Part shown: positions 8,237-16,659 of the stretch, in pieces | Numbering within the stretch: the first letter of the stretch is position 1 | Layout of the letters: each line of letters begins with the position of its first letter | Origin: a virus | Strand: one strand, 5' to 3' | IMG/VR virus record: IMGVR_UViG_3300035691_000003 | Location: 1-64,000 of that record | Length of the DNA stretch: 64,000 nucleotides | Translations under genes and position numbers: made by a program | Notes under the pieces: generated by a model | The model's database searches: none | What the model was told of the DNA's origin: nothing | What the model saw: the letters and a program-made list of their open reading frames with translations, nothing else

Positions 8237-10281
8237 GTCTCATCCCTGAACTAACCCCGGAGCTACAGGCGGAGTTCGGCGTCACCACCTTCGGTGAAGC
8301 GCTCCAGAAGATGCTGCCGCATCTCGGCAAGAAGTACCAGAAACAGGCGTGGCAGTTTGAGCAGGCTGTTCGTCAGCACTTCGCCCTCTCGCCTGATGAA
8401 ATCGAATCCCAAGGCGGCTGTGCCTGGGCCAAGAAGTTCTTCCCGCAATCCTTCACTCGCGACTTCACCAGCTACCAGTCCGACTTCTGGAAGTGGGGCT
8501 GGGACATCCAACCCGATGTTTACTATCGCCCGCGCGTGGAGTGCGAGCCGCGTGGGGTGGGTAAGTCAACGACGGCAGAAACCTGGCTGGTCAGCATCCT
8601 GGCCCGCAAGCGCCGCCGCACCGTCGGCTACATCTCCGGCACCGACGCCAAAGCCACCCAGCACTTCGGCGGCGTCAAACGCAAGTTGGAAAACGCCGAC
8701 CTGCTCAAAACCTATCCCCACCTCAAGCCGCAGGTGCAAAAGTATCGCAACGCCTTCAACTCCTGGTCACAGGATCGGCTCGTCACCGACGGGGGCCAGA
8801 CCATCATCCCCATCACCTTGCAAGGCTCCAATCGCGGCTTCAAGTCAGAAGATGACATCCGCTTCGACCTGCTCATCTTCGACGACATCGACTCGCTTGG
8901 TGAGAGCATCGACGTGATCATGAAGAACATCGAGCTAATCAAGTCGGAAATCATCCTCGCCGGTTACGCCAACACGCTCAGCGTCGTCTTCCAGAACCTC
9001 ATCCACCGCGATTCCATCGTCACGCAGATTATGGACCATCGGGCTGACGTGTTGAACGACCGCGACTTCCACGGCCCCTACCCGCTGATGAAGTGGTACG
9101 ACGCCGAACGGCTGGACCTCCCTGATGGGGGTAAGCGCTGGACCATCACGGCGGGAGAACCCTACGACCCGGCTATCTCCAAGGAATACGCGGAATCGAT
9201 CCTCAACCAAATCGGCAAAGACCTGTTCGACCGTGAGTGCCAGCAGGATGTCTACAAGGTCGCCGAGGACAAGGACTTTCGCGAGTGGGACGAGGTCTAT
9301 CACATCATCACCCAGTCGGAGATGGTGCGTGGGTTTGCGCAGGTGAAACTCCGCGACGAGAACGGGTTCTTCATCCCTTCCCGCTGGCATGTAGGCCGGG
9401 GATTTGATTTTGGTACGACGAGAGGACACCCATCAGCGATAGCCTATGTCACGCGACCCGATCAGACATGTCCCCTCGATGACTGCCACTTCGTCTTCGC
9501 TGAAGTTGTCGCACCAAAGTTTCCTTTTGATCCCTCACTGGCAAGTGAAGTGGTCAGCCCTGGTCGCGTGGCCCATGCGCTGAAAGTCACCGAGCGCAAC
9601 TTCCGCATCCACTCGTCGCAAATCGAGCAGTCGAAGATGTCGCACGAGGCGAGTGCTGCAAAAAATACCCTGATGCTCGACCTTCCCGAAGAACTCACCA
9701 CCTTCTTTAATAAGTGGAAGGCGGCGAAAGGCTCCGGCGTCCCGCAAATCCAGAACATGCTGGAAATCGACCGGACGAAGCCGCACCCCTTCCGCGTCTA
9801 CCCCGCTGGTCATAAACATGCCGGGATGCCGCTGATGGGCCGTCCGCGCCTCTACTTCGTAGTCGCCGACAATCAGGGCGAACTCTACTGCGACGGTGAC
9901 GGCAAGGTGCGCGTGCGCGGGGCGACTGACTCCGCCGGACTGGCCCGTTGTCGTTACGAGATGCCGCTCTACTCGCACCGCAACACCGGCAAGAAGAAGA
10001 TTGATGATGACTTCGTGGACGGGTTGCGCGGGCTGATGTCCACCTTTGGCGTTCACGCTGACGCACTCACCGAGCAGGAGGAAGTCGTCGCCGCGACCCC
10101 GGAGAAGTATCGCGCGGAGAACGTGTTTGGCGAGCACTACACGCAGGAGAAGGAGATGGCTTACAACTACGCCACCGCCGTTATCAAGCAGCGTCTGCAA
10201 ACCCCGCGTGTCATCACCTTTGATGAATTCAACCAACCTACCACGCGGGAAAATGATGAACTTGCCGAGTCGCTGTGGTAG
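8233..10281 (+). CDS. terL: Terminase large subunit
   Basis: A 682-residue packaging motor ATPase/nuclease. Walker A is PRGVGKST at residues 106-113; Walker B is FDLLIFDD at 211-218. The RNase H-like nuclease has GFDFGTTRG around Asp392 and a late acidic cluster DDDFVDGLRG near 591-599. It would pump DNA into the prohead through the portal and cut concatemers. It starts in an ATGA overlap with the giant internal protein. No small terminase is obvious; the short genes just downstream are candidates by position only. Confidence 0.95.
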   Translation: MSLIPELTPELQAEFGVTTFGEALQKMLPHLGKKYQKQAWQFEQAVRQHFALSPDEIESQGGCAWAKKFFPQSFTRDFTSYQSDFWKWGWDIQPDVYYRPRVECEPRGVGKSTTAETWLVSILARKRRRTVGYISGTDAKATQHFGGVKRKLENADLLKTYPHLKPQVQKYRNAFNSWSQDRLVTDGGQTIIPITLQGSNRGFKSEDDIRFDLLIFDDIDSLGESIDVIMKNIELIKSEIILAGYANTLSVVFQNLIHRDSIVTQIMDHRADVLNDRDFHGPYPLMKWYDAERLDLPDGGKRWTITAGEPYDPAISKEYAESILNQIGKDLFDRECQQDVYKVAEDKDFREWDEVYHIITQSEMVRGFAQVKLRDENGFFIPSRWHVGRGFDFGTTRGHPSAIAYVTRPDQTCPLDDCHFVFAEVVAPKFPFDPSLASEVVSPGRVAHALKVTERNFRIHSSQIEQSKMSHEASAAKNTLMLDLPEELTTFFNKWKAAKGSGVPQIQNMLEIDRTKPHPFRVYPAGHKHAGMPLMGRPRLYFVVADNQGELYCDGDGKVRVRGATDSAGLARCRYEMPLYSHRNTGKKKIDDDFVDGLRGLMSTFGVHADALTEQEEVVAATPEKYRAENVFGEHYTQEKEMAYNYATAVIKQRLQTPRVITFDEFNQPTTRENDELAESLW

Positions 10282-10282
10282 G

Positions 10283-10555
10283 ATGCTGGACGTGGCGGTA
10301 CAGTTCAGCAACATCAACGACCTGAAACAGCAACCGGCGCAGACTCGTTCCCGGCGGCATCGCGTGCAGTATCCGCGCCCGGACAAAGCGGAAACCGACC
10401 GGCTGGTTCGTCAGGGTGAGACGGCCTACAAGAAGCGCGGCTATAGCGACGCCGGGGCTGAGGCCGAAGCCGAGAAGGATTTTCAACTGGCGGAGATACT
10501 ACGCAAGCGCCGCCGCTTCCCAAAGGACTTGGACAACCTTGGCACGCCGAACTAA
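10283..10555 (+). CDS. Small protein sharing the capsid protein's N-terminal leader (90 aa)
   Basis: ATG at 10283 lies just past the terminase stop. The N-terminus AVQFSNINDLKQQ matches the start of the major capsid protein (AVQFSQITDLKRQ) at 10 of 13 positions; the rest is basic and helical and unlike the capsid protein. This suggests a head-associated role, for example binding the same partner as the capsid N-terminus. An alternative start is GTG at 10292. No family recognised. Confidence 0.6.
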   Translation: MLDVAVQFSNINDLKQQPAQTRSRRHRVQYPRPDKAETDRLVRQGETAYKKRGYSDAGAEAEAEKDFQLAEILRKRRRFPKDLDNLGTPN

Positions 10556-10616
10556 CGCCGCGCAGACCTTCGGTAGCTTCCCGCAGCCGATGCGAAAACA
10601 GATGGAGGGTGGGCCG

Positions 10617-10799
10617 ATGCCTGCGACCAGCAAGAAGCAGTTCCGGTTTATGCACGCAGTAGCGAGTGGTTCGATTAAGAAGCCGGGACTATCGGCGTCG
10701 GAAGCGGCGGAGTTTGTCAGCGGGCAGTCACCCAAGAAGCTACCGGAGAAAGCCCGACGCCACAAAGTCAAATACCCATCACCAAAGAAACCCAAGTAG
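10617..10799 (+). CDS. Small basic phage protein, DUF3008-like (60 aa)
   Basis: ATG at 10617 is chosen because GGAGG (10604-10608) lies 8 nt upstream. The start MPATSKKQFRFMHAVASG and the lysine-rich C-terminus resemble the short DUF3008-type phage proteins (MPAKSKKQQ..FM), whose function is not established. It lies among small head genes between terminase and portal. Confidence 0.6.
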   Translation: MPATSKKQFRFMHAVASGSIKKPGLSASEAAEFVSGQSPKKLPEKARRHKVKYPSPKKPK

Positions 10800-10814
10800 G
10801 AGGACTTAGCACCA

Positions 10815-11060
10815 ATGTCGCAATTAAGCTTTGATGTGGACTTCAACTCCGATGCCGCCATCGCACCTATCGCCGCCGCTGCCTGGGACAAGGTACGCGG
10901 CAAGGACGACGCAACCTTTAAGTCGGCAGTAGGAGATTTCCAGCTTACCCTGCTCAACCACTGCCGGAGCGCGTTGAGGACCGGCGCACTGAAGGGCGGC
11001 ACCGCTTTGGCTCGTTTTGAACAGGAAGTGGTCCAGCTTCAGGACCGCGCCAGGAAGTAA
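10815..11060 (+). CDS. Unknown head-region protein (81 aa)
   Basis: An AGGAGG site around 10798-10803 precedes ATG 10815. The protein is mainly alpha-helical (AIAPIAAAAWDKVRGKDDA; GGTALARFEQEVVQLQ) with no Cys-rich or membrane features beyond one Cys. A head-completion or small-terminase-like role is possible from position only. Confidence 0.55.
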   Translation: MSQLSFDVDFNSDAAIAPIAAAAWDKVRGKDDATFKSAVGDFQLTLLNHCRSALRTGALKGGTALARFEQEVVQLQDRARK

Positions 11061-11072
11061 AGGAGAATCGCT

Positions 11073-11429
11073 ATGGCCCAACTAGCCGGACTGCACTTTG
11101 ACGCCCAGCAACTCTCGGAACAGCAAATCGGCGGTGCCTGCAAGGGCGCACTGGCCGCTTACGCTGCTCCGCCATTTCTAACCGATGTCTCCATCGCCGC
11201 CGCGAACACAAATGCGGGATTGCAGGCTGCGGTCACTGCCGCTGCCGCCACTCGGCACGCCGACGAGCGCCCGATGGCCCCGCGTATCAATCTCGGCATC
11301 ACGCTGGGTTTATATTCGACGGAGTTAAGCGACTCGCGCATCAATGCGCTAACTACCGGCGCAGGGCTGGTGGGTTTAACCTACGCCGACCCGCTGGTGG
11401 TGGCGGGTAGCGCGTACCCGCCGGAATAA
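11073..11429 (+). CDS. Unknown head-region protein (118 aa)
   Basis: AAAGGAG lies 8 nt before the ATG. Alanine-rich N-terminal half, then a hydrophobic beta-type C-terminal half (INLGITLGLYSTELSDSRIN). It is the last gene of the post-terminase cluster and is followed by a 278-nt gap holding a candidate structured RNA. No family recognised. Confidence 0.55.
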   Translation: MAQLAGLHFDAQQLSEQQIGGACKGALAAYAAPPFLTDVSIAAANTNAGLQAAVTAAAATRHADERPMAPRINLGITLGLYSTELSDSRINALTTGAGLVGLTYADPLVVAGSAYPPE

Positions 11430-11545
11430 TATCAATCCGGGTGGTTCGTTTTCGCCGACGACGCAAGCCGCTTGGGGGCAGGTGGGCCACTCGTTGCTTA
11501 GCCTGATGCCACTGTTTGCTCTAGCAAGTGTGAACGATAATTGAC

Positions 11546-11697
11546 ATTGAACGGTTTAGGGGCCGCGATTCGTGCCCCGAGTTACTTTGAGTATGCCGAT
11601 CTAACATAGAGTTTAGGAAACTCGTAAGGCCACTGGACTACGAATCCGATCTGTGGCAGGTAGGTGCCCAAGAACCCTATCACCAGAGCCGTTCAAT
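11546..11697 (+). ncRNA. Candidate structured RNA between head genes (strand uncertain)
   Basis: The gap 11430-11707 has no convincing gene. Within it, ATTGAACGG (11546-11554) pairs perfectly with CCGTTCAAT (11689-11697). Inside are GGGGC/GCCCC (11559-11563 with 11574-11578), GAGTTT/AAACTC with a 3-nt loop (11609-11623), and GCCAC/GTGGC (11629-11633 with 11653-11657). This gives a closed multi-branch fold of about 152 nt. It ends 10 nt before the next ATG, so it could be a 5' leader element, or an independent RNA. A packaging-RNA-like role is conceivable because of the terminase/portal setting, but nothing shows it. Confidence 0.4.
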
Positions 11698-11707
11698 TTA
11701 ACTGATC

Positions 11708-12085
11708 ATGTGGATCACCCGTCGTGAACTGGCCCGATTGGAGCGTGAGCTTAAAGCCGCGCGCCAGCGAGCTGACGACGCCGAACGACGGCTGGCCTCG
11801 GAACGCGCGTCAAAAGACTGGGTCATCCTGCAACTAACCAGCCGGTTCGTCACCAAACAGGGGCTGTACGGGTTGGACCACGAGCCACCAACCTCACCAC
11901 CACCTGACCCACGTGGTTTTACCCGCCAGCCGACCGCTGAGGATGAGGCCAAGCGCGACTACTACATCAAGTGCTATCGCGAGGCGGGACGAAGCGAGGA
12001 GGACGCGGTAGCGCTCTGGGAGGCGGAGATGCGCAACGAGCCGGTGGTTTATCCTTACGAACAGGAGTCGCAGTCCGAGCAATGA
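11708..12085 (+). CDS. Coiled-coil protein upstream of portal (125 aa)
   Basis: Residues ~5-45 are a charged heptad-like helix (RRELARLERELKAARQRADD); the middle is proline-rich (DHEPPTSPPPDP); the C-terminus is helical and acidic. No clear ribosome site precedes ATG 11708; the structured element ending at 11697 is adjacent. It overlaps the portal gene region with ATG codons at 12082-12089. Function unknown; a head-assembly partner is plausible. Confidence 0.6.
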   Translation: MWITRRELARLERELKAARQRADDAERRLASERASKDWVILQLTSRFVTKQGLYGLDHEPPTSPPPDPRGFTRQPTAEDEAKRDYYIKCYREAGRSEEDAVALWEAEMRNEPVVYPYEQESQSEQ

Positions 12086-12088
12086 TGA

Positions 12089-14710
12089 ATGGCCGCTAAC
12101 CTAGTCCCATCCCCTGCTCAGCAGCCACCGACGCAAAACCGCGCGCCGCTCAAACCCCTCGTCGAACTCAAGCGTGGGGGTAAGAAACCGGCCTCTTACA
12201 TCGCCAAGGCCATCAAGGAGCGCTTCGACCACTTCCATCGCAAAGACCGCGAAGTCTTCCGTGAAATCATCAACGTCGGCTGGCTGGTCAATCTCTTCGT
12301 CAACGGCCAGCAGTTCCCGGTACGCAACCCTGTCACCGGCTCTTGGGGTGCTCTCCCGCTCACCGGCAACGCCAACTCCGACCAGCGCGCACTCAACATC
12401 ATGCGCAATGTCGTCACCAACCTGCTGGGCAAGTGGGAAAACTCCAGCCCCGACATCATCATCCGCCCCGGTCGCAACCTCGATACCTGCGTCTCCGCTG
12501 CCAAGGCCGCCGATACCATTAACAACTTCTACGAGCGCCAGTTTTACAACCACTGGTTCACACAACAAGAAGGGTTGATGGGGATGACTTTCGGCACCTA
12601 CGTCGACCGCTACAGGTATGACGAGTCGAAAGTTTCAATGTCAGTGGTTCAGGACATCTTTGAGACCCGAGACACGCAATTCGGCGGTGGGTTCGGCTAC
12701 TGTGCTGATTGTGAGCATATAGGCAACGACGCCGAGTTCGCGGGCGCTCCATCCGGCGACGGCCCTCTCAGCCGTCCCAAATGTCCCCAGTGTCAGTCCA
12801 CTGCCGTCGAAGTGCTCAACGCTCCCGCTGGTCAACTCAGCAGCGTCTCCCAACAGCGTCAGAAACAACTCGGCGACCTCGTCTGCGAACTGCTCCCCAT
12901 GCCCGCGTGCCGTTGGGACTTGTCGAAGCGCCCGGAAGACTCCGGCTGGTTCATCTATCGCCAGACGATTCCAAAGGGTGCAATCACCCGCGTGCTGGGC
13001 AATGTCCTCCTTCCCGAAGGCAACACTGACACCGACTACGGACTGGAAACCCTGCGCGCCCTCGGCCACCAGGGCAGCGCCATGACCGGATTCTCGGCCT
13101 ACGGCACCCAGCGCAGCCGTCGTGATGATGAGATACGCGATTCAGCTACCTTCGATGAGATGTGGTTGTCGCCCGATGACTATGCCGACATTACACTGAG
13201 AGGCGACGAGGAAGCAGTCGAAGGACCGCCACTACCCAAGGGCAAGTTGACCGATGTCTTCCCCGATGGACTCTGCGCTGTGGGCCTGAACGGCATGTCG
13301 GTCGTCCTTGCTCTCTATCCCGAGCGACACCAGAAGCACATCGTCTCCGGCACGTGGTTCATGCAAGCTGCCACCGGTGCAGGCCGGGGTCTCGCCGACT
13401 CAGTGGAGGTACAGAAACAGTTCAATACCGGCAACAACCAAGCCGCCTCCTACATGACCTCCACCTACTCTCCGGCGATTGGCTACGACAACCAGCTCAT
13501 CTCCGGCAACAAGATGAAGTACATTGGCACGCCGCGCACCAACATCCCCTTCGACCTCACTAAGCTTCCCGAAGGCCGTTCGATGAAGGATGCTATTTTC
13601 CAGTTCGCCCCCACCGCCATGCCGAACCAGTTCTTCAACTACTTTCAGGACTTTCTCGGCTTTCTCATCAAGAAGACGAGCGGAGCGAGCGACTACGACC
13701 AGGGCGACCCCGGCATCGCGCCCGGCAATCCCACTGCCACCGCAGCGGAAATCGACCAAGGCAACGCCGACGCCTTCAACGAACCAATCTTTCTCATCAA
13801 AGGCGACTGCCGCAAACGCGGCGCGGAACTGACCATCGAGCTCTTCCGCCGGCACTTCCCCATGAAGCGCTACTTCGACCTCGGCGGCAAGTACGGTGAA
13901 CAGCAGGGCATTGAACTCTCCGCCGCCGACCTGCAAGCTGACCTTGCCTACGAGCTAGACAAGGGCAGCGTGATGCCGAAGGGGCCGTACACGCGGCGTA
14001 AGAATCTAATGGCCTTCTATAATGTCGTCGGAGGCATGGAAGGGGTGGTGATGGGCGAGCAGGCCAACCCCCGGCTGCTGAACAACACGGCGCAAGAGTT
14101 CGACGTAGACCTTGAAATCAACGACTACGACGCCGTCGCTGAACTCTGCCGCCGACGGCTGGAGCAGATGAAGCAGGCGCTGAAGGTCGGCGTCACCGAC
14201 CCGCAACTGCTCGTTACTGAAGCTATCCAGCCGCCTATCAGTGCCAAGGAACTCGACCTCGCGGCGAAGGGCAGGTGGTTTGCGGCGTGGCTCTCGACCG
14301 ACGAGGGGCTGAACTCCCCGGCTCCGCTGCGCGCGGCTGCTGAACTGCTCGTCGATGGACAAATCGGTGGTCAGACGCAGCAGGACGCGGAGACGGCGTT
14401 ACAGCAGGGTGTGGTAGCGGCGGCGTCACAGGCTCCGGCAGCCCTCGGTGGCGCGGCGCTGGAACAGTCAGCCCAGCAGCCAGAGTCGCAGGAACCGGAC
14501 GCCACCGCCAAGATGCAGTTTGAGCAGGAGTTGACGCAGCAGCAGCACGAAGCGCAGGAGTCCGCCGCTGATCGGCAACACGAATTGGCAGTGATTGATG
14601 CCGAGGGTAAGCGCGACAAGGACGTTTCAACCCACGATGCGCAGCAGAAGATTAAGATTGAGCGGGCTAAGCCGAGGCCGAAACCAGCGACAGGAGCGAA
14701 GAGGAAATGA
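12089..14710 (+). CDS. Portal protein with internal zinc-ribbon-like insertion
   Basis: An 873-residue protein placed between terminase and scaffold, with the long helical C-terminal tail seen in podovirus portals (FEQELTQQQHEAQESAADRQ). It would form the dodecameric DNA gate at one capsid vertex. Four cysteines, C205/C208 (CADC) and C232/C235 (CPQC), sit in an insertion that looks like a zinc ribbon, unusual for a portal. The assignment is from length, position and overall character rather than a diagnostic motif. It starts at the third of three clustered ATGs, 3 nt after the upstream stop. Confidence 0.75.
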   Translation: MAANLVPSPAQQPPTQNRAPLKPLVELKRGGKKPASYIAKAIKERFDHFHRKDREVFREIINVGWLVNLFVNGQQFPVRNPVTGSWGALPLTGNANSDQRALNIMRNVVTNLLGKWENSSPDIIIRPGRNLDTCVSAAKAADTINNFYERQFYNHWFTQQEGLMGMTFGTYVDRYRYDESKVSMSVVQDIFETRDTQFGGGFGYCADCEHIGNDAEFAGAPSGDGPLSRPKCPQCQSTAVEVLNAPAGQLSSVSQQRQKQLGDLVCELLPMPACRWDLSKRPEDSGWFIYRQTIPKGAITRVLGNVLLPEGNTDTDYGLETLRALGHQGSAMTGFSAYGTQRSRRDDEIRDSATFDEMWLSPDDYADITLRGDEEAVEGPPLPKGKLTDVFPDGLCAVGLNGMSVVLALYPERHQKHIVSGTWFMQAATGAGRGLADSVEVQKQFNTGNNQAASYMTSTYSPAIGYDNQLISGNKMKYIGTPRTNIPFDLTKLPEGRSMKDAIFQFAPTAMPNQFFNYFQDFLGFLIKKTSGASDYDQGDPGIAPGNPTATAAEIDQGNADAFNEPIFLIKGDCRKRGAELTIELFRRHFPMKRYFDLGGKYGEQQGIELSAADLQADLAYELDKGSVMPKGPYTRRKNLMAFYNVVGGMEGVVMGEQANPRLLNNTAQEFDVDLEINDYDAVAELCRRRLEQMKQALKVGVTDPQLLVTEAIQPPISAKELDLAAKGRWFAAWLSTDEGLNSPAPLRAAAELLVDGQIGGQTQQDAETALQQGVVAAASQAPAALGGAALEQSAQQPESQEPDATAKMQFEQELTQQQHEAQESAADRQHELAVIDAEGKRDKDVSTHDAQQKIKIERAKPRPKPATGAKRK

Positions 14711-14925
14711 CCCCCACGGAAGCGATGAATAAATTGCACCTTCAGGCGTCTGGCTGGCCTGTAGAGCAGATTAAAGTTGTCAAACCATCACAACAATCTG
14801 CTATCATCCCCAGTCGTCGCGACGTTTTGCTTAAGCGCATCAACGACATGGAGACTGAGATTGGTCGCTTGGGTAAGTTGCTTGCAGAAGTAAGAGCAGA
14901 TGTTCTGCACCTGACAGTAAAGTAA
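14707..14925 (+). CDS. Small coiled-coil protein (72 aa)
   Basis: ATGA overlap with the portal stop. The C-terminal half is a heptad-like helix (LLKRINDMETEIGRLGKLLA), so it may oligomerise or bind a structural partner. No family recognised. Confidence 0.55.
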   Translation: MTPTEAMNKLHLQASGWPVEQIKVVKPSQQSAIIPSRRDVLLKRINDMETEIGRLGKLLAEVRADVLHLTVK

Positions 14926-14930
14926 ACACG

Positions 14931-15074
14931 ATGGCTAGAATTCCGGCAGTGGAACGTGGCTTAGTACCGCAAACTAACCACTGTCCAGCCTGCGGGGAAG
15001 CCTACGTCGTCCAGGGCGGCCATCAATGCCTTTCGTTTTGGCGACGACTGTACAGGTGGTTCACAACCGAATAG
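14931..15074 (+). CDS. Small zinc-finger-like protein (47 aa)
   Basis: ATG 14931 to TAG 15074. Contains HCPACG followed by GGHQC, a possible C-C-H-C metal site around residues 18-33, then an aromatic, basic tail (FWRRLYRWF). Such micro zinc ribbons are frequent in phages. No strong ribosome site precedes it, so coding status is moderately supported. Confidence 0.45.
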   Translation: MARIPAVERGLVPQTNHCPACGEAYVVQGGHQCLSFWRRLYRWFTTE

Positions 15075-15098
15075 GCAACCGACGCCCCGCGCGTACTT

Positions 15099-15157
15099 GC
15101 CACTGATTGAGTTGATGCCGTCCTTGACTGGAACCATCAACTGAGTCAGTGGCTTTT
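15099..15157 (+). terminator. Terminator-like hairpin before the capsid genes
   Basis: Two 19-nt arms, 15099-15117 and 15135-15153, pair with two non-Watson-Crick positions around a 17-nt loop, and TTTT (15154-15157) follows directly. This is the form of a rho-independent terminator and would separate portal and scaffold/capsid transcription, or act as a leader hairpin for the scaffold gene, whose start lacks a clear ribosome site. I cannot say which. Confidence 0.5.
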
Positions 15158-15182
15158 CTACTTTAGGCCACCGGCGACCACT

Positions 15183-16646
15183 ATGGAAACCGAACTCCAA
15201 GACGTAGCTTCTACTCCTGAAGCAGCCTCAACCGAGGTAGTGGATTCGTCTACCACTGTGATGGAGACATCTGGTGAATCGCAAGGCAGCGTTACAGCCA
15301 CAGATGCAGCGCAACAAAGCACGCAGGCCGCACAAACCACGACGGAGACCGACCCCTTGGAAGGTGTTCCGTCGGAGGACGAGCTAAGCAAACTCGTCGA
15401 GCAGAAGGTGCCCTACTCGGAAGCGCTGGCGCGATTGCGTCCGGCTTACGAAGGGCTAAAAACTAAGCTCGCCGAGTACGAACCACTGGAGCCGTGGAAA
15501 GCGGTGGCGCAAGCCGTCCCTGACCCGGCCCTGGCCCAGTCGTCCTACGAACTCGTCAACGCTCTCTACACGCCATCTACAGAAAATCCCAGCGGGTTTG
15601 ACCCGCGACCGTTTCTGGAGCAGGTAGAGAAGGACAGTCCTGGCACTGTCGATCAACTGTTCGCCACCATCTGCTCGTTCCCGGTCAACGTGGACGGACA
15701 GGTGACGACGGTTGTCAGGGAGCTTTACAAGGCCCACGGGCTGAACCCTGACCGCATTGACGACTATCGCAACATCGACAACCTGCGCGCTTCGGGGATC
15801 GTCACCGAAGCCGATCTCGCCAAAATTCCCGAGAAGTACCACGAGGCGTTCAAGGCACTGCCCGAGGACGCCCGCACCGACATTCTCGCCCTGAAGGAAT
15901 CCAACCCGGCGCTGGCCGACCAGTACCTACGAAACGCCGAACGCTCAATGGCCTCGGAGAAATTCGAGTCCCAGCAGCGTGAACGTGAGCAGCAGGAACA
16001 ACAGCGGCAGGAGCAACAGTTGGCCCAGCAGGTTGAGAACGCAGTCACCCAGGGAGTCTACGGCAAGATCGAAACCTGGTCCGGTTCCATTCACCAAAGT
16101 CTCTCGTCGCAGTGGAAGCCTTCCACGGACGAAGCGATCAACGATCTGGAATACAGCAAGGTACTGGGGACGCTGGCGGCGCTGCAAAGCCCCGCTCCGG
16201 CCTACCGGGCCATTGCTGAGAAGGCGCTGTCTAAAGTCGGTGCATCAATCGACGGCTTCGACGACCTCGTTAATCAGTGGCAGGCAGCGTACTCCGCCGC
16301 CGTGACCTACGAGCAACTAGGTCAAAAAGACAGTATGCCAGCCCGGCGCGCGGCGGCTCAGGCGACTCAGGCCGAACAACGGCTCCTGATTAAACTGAAC
16401 GACTACGCGCTGAAACTGGCCCAGCCAACCTCTTCCAGAATCGCGGACGCTTCCACCCAACAGGCTTCTCAACTGGCGGCGGCATCGTCGCGGTTTGTCC
16501 CGGCAGGTAACGGCACCACGCAGCAGGGGTTCGAGAATCCCTACTCGCAAAACCCACACCCGGTCGGCTCCCCGGACTACTACGCATTCAATCGTAAGAT
16601 TGACCGCGAGTACAACCTGACAAACGCTTCGGTGTACGGCACCTAA
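15183..16646 (+). CDS. Scaffolding protein
   Basis: A 487-residue acidic protein immediately upstream of the major capsid gene. The Thr/Ser/Glu-rich N-terminus is disordered-looking; residues ~255-285 are a Gln/Glu/Arg coiled coil (QQREREQQEQQRQEQQ). Scaffolds with these features guide capsid shell assembly and then leave or are degraded. Its C-terminus (YSQNPHPVGSPDYYAFN) is short and basic/aromatic. Assignment is from position and composition. Confidence 0.75.
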   Translation: METELQDVASTPEAASTEVVDSSTTVMETSGESQGSVTATDAAQQSTQAAQTTTETDPLEGVPSEDELSKLVEQKVPYSEALARLRPAYEGLKTKLAEYEPLEPWKAVAQAVPDPALAQSSYELVNALYTPSTENPSGFDPRPFLEQVEKDSPGTVDQLFATICSFPVNVDGQVTTVVRELYKAHGLNPDRIDDYRNIDNLRASGIVTEADLAKIPEKYHEAFKALPEDARTDILALKESNPALADQYLRNAERSMASEKFESQQREREQQEQQRQEQQLAQQVENAVTQGVYGKIETWSGSIHQSLSSQWKPSTDEAINDLEYSKVLGTLAALQSPAPAYRAIAEKALSKVGASIDGFDDLVNQWQAAYSAAVTYEQLGQKDSMPARRAAAQATQAEQRLLIKLNDYALKLAQPTSSRIADASTQQASQLAAASSRFVPAGNGTTQQGFENPYSQNPHPVGSPDYYAFNRKIDREYNLTNASVYGT

Positions 16647-16659
16647 AAGGAGAAAGCGA

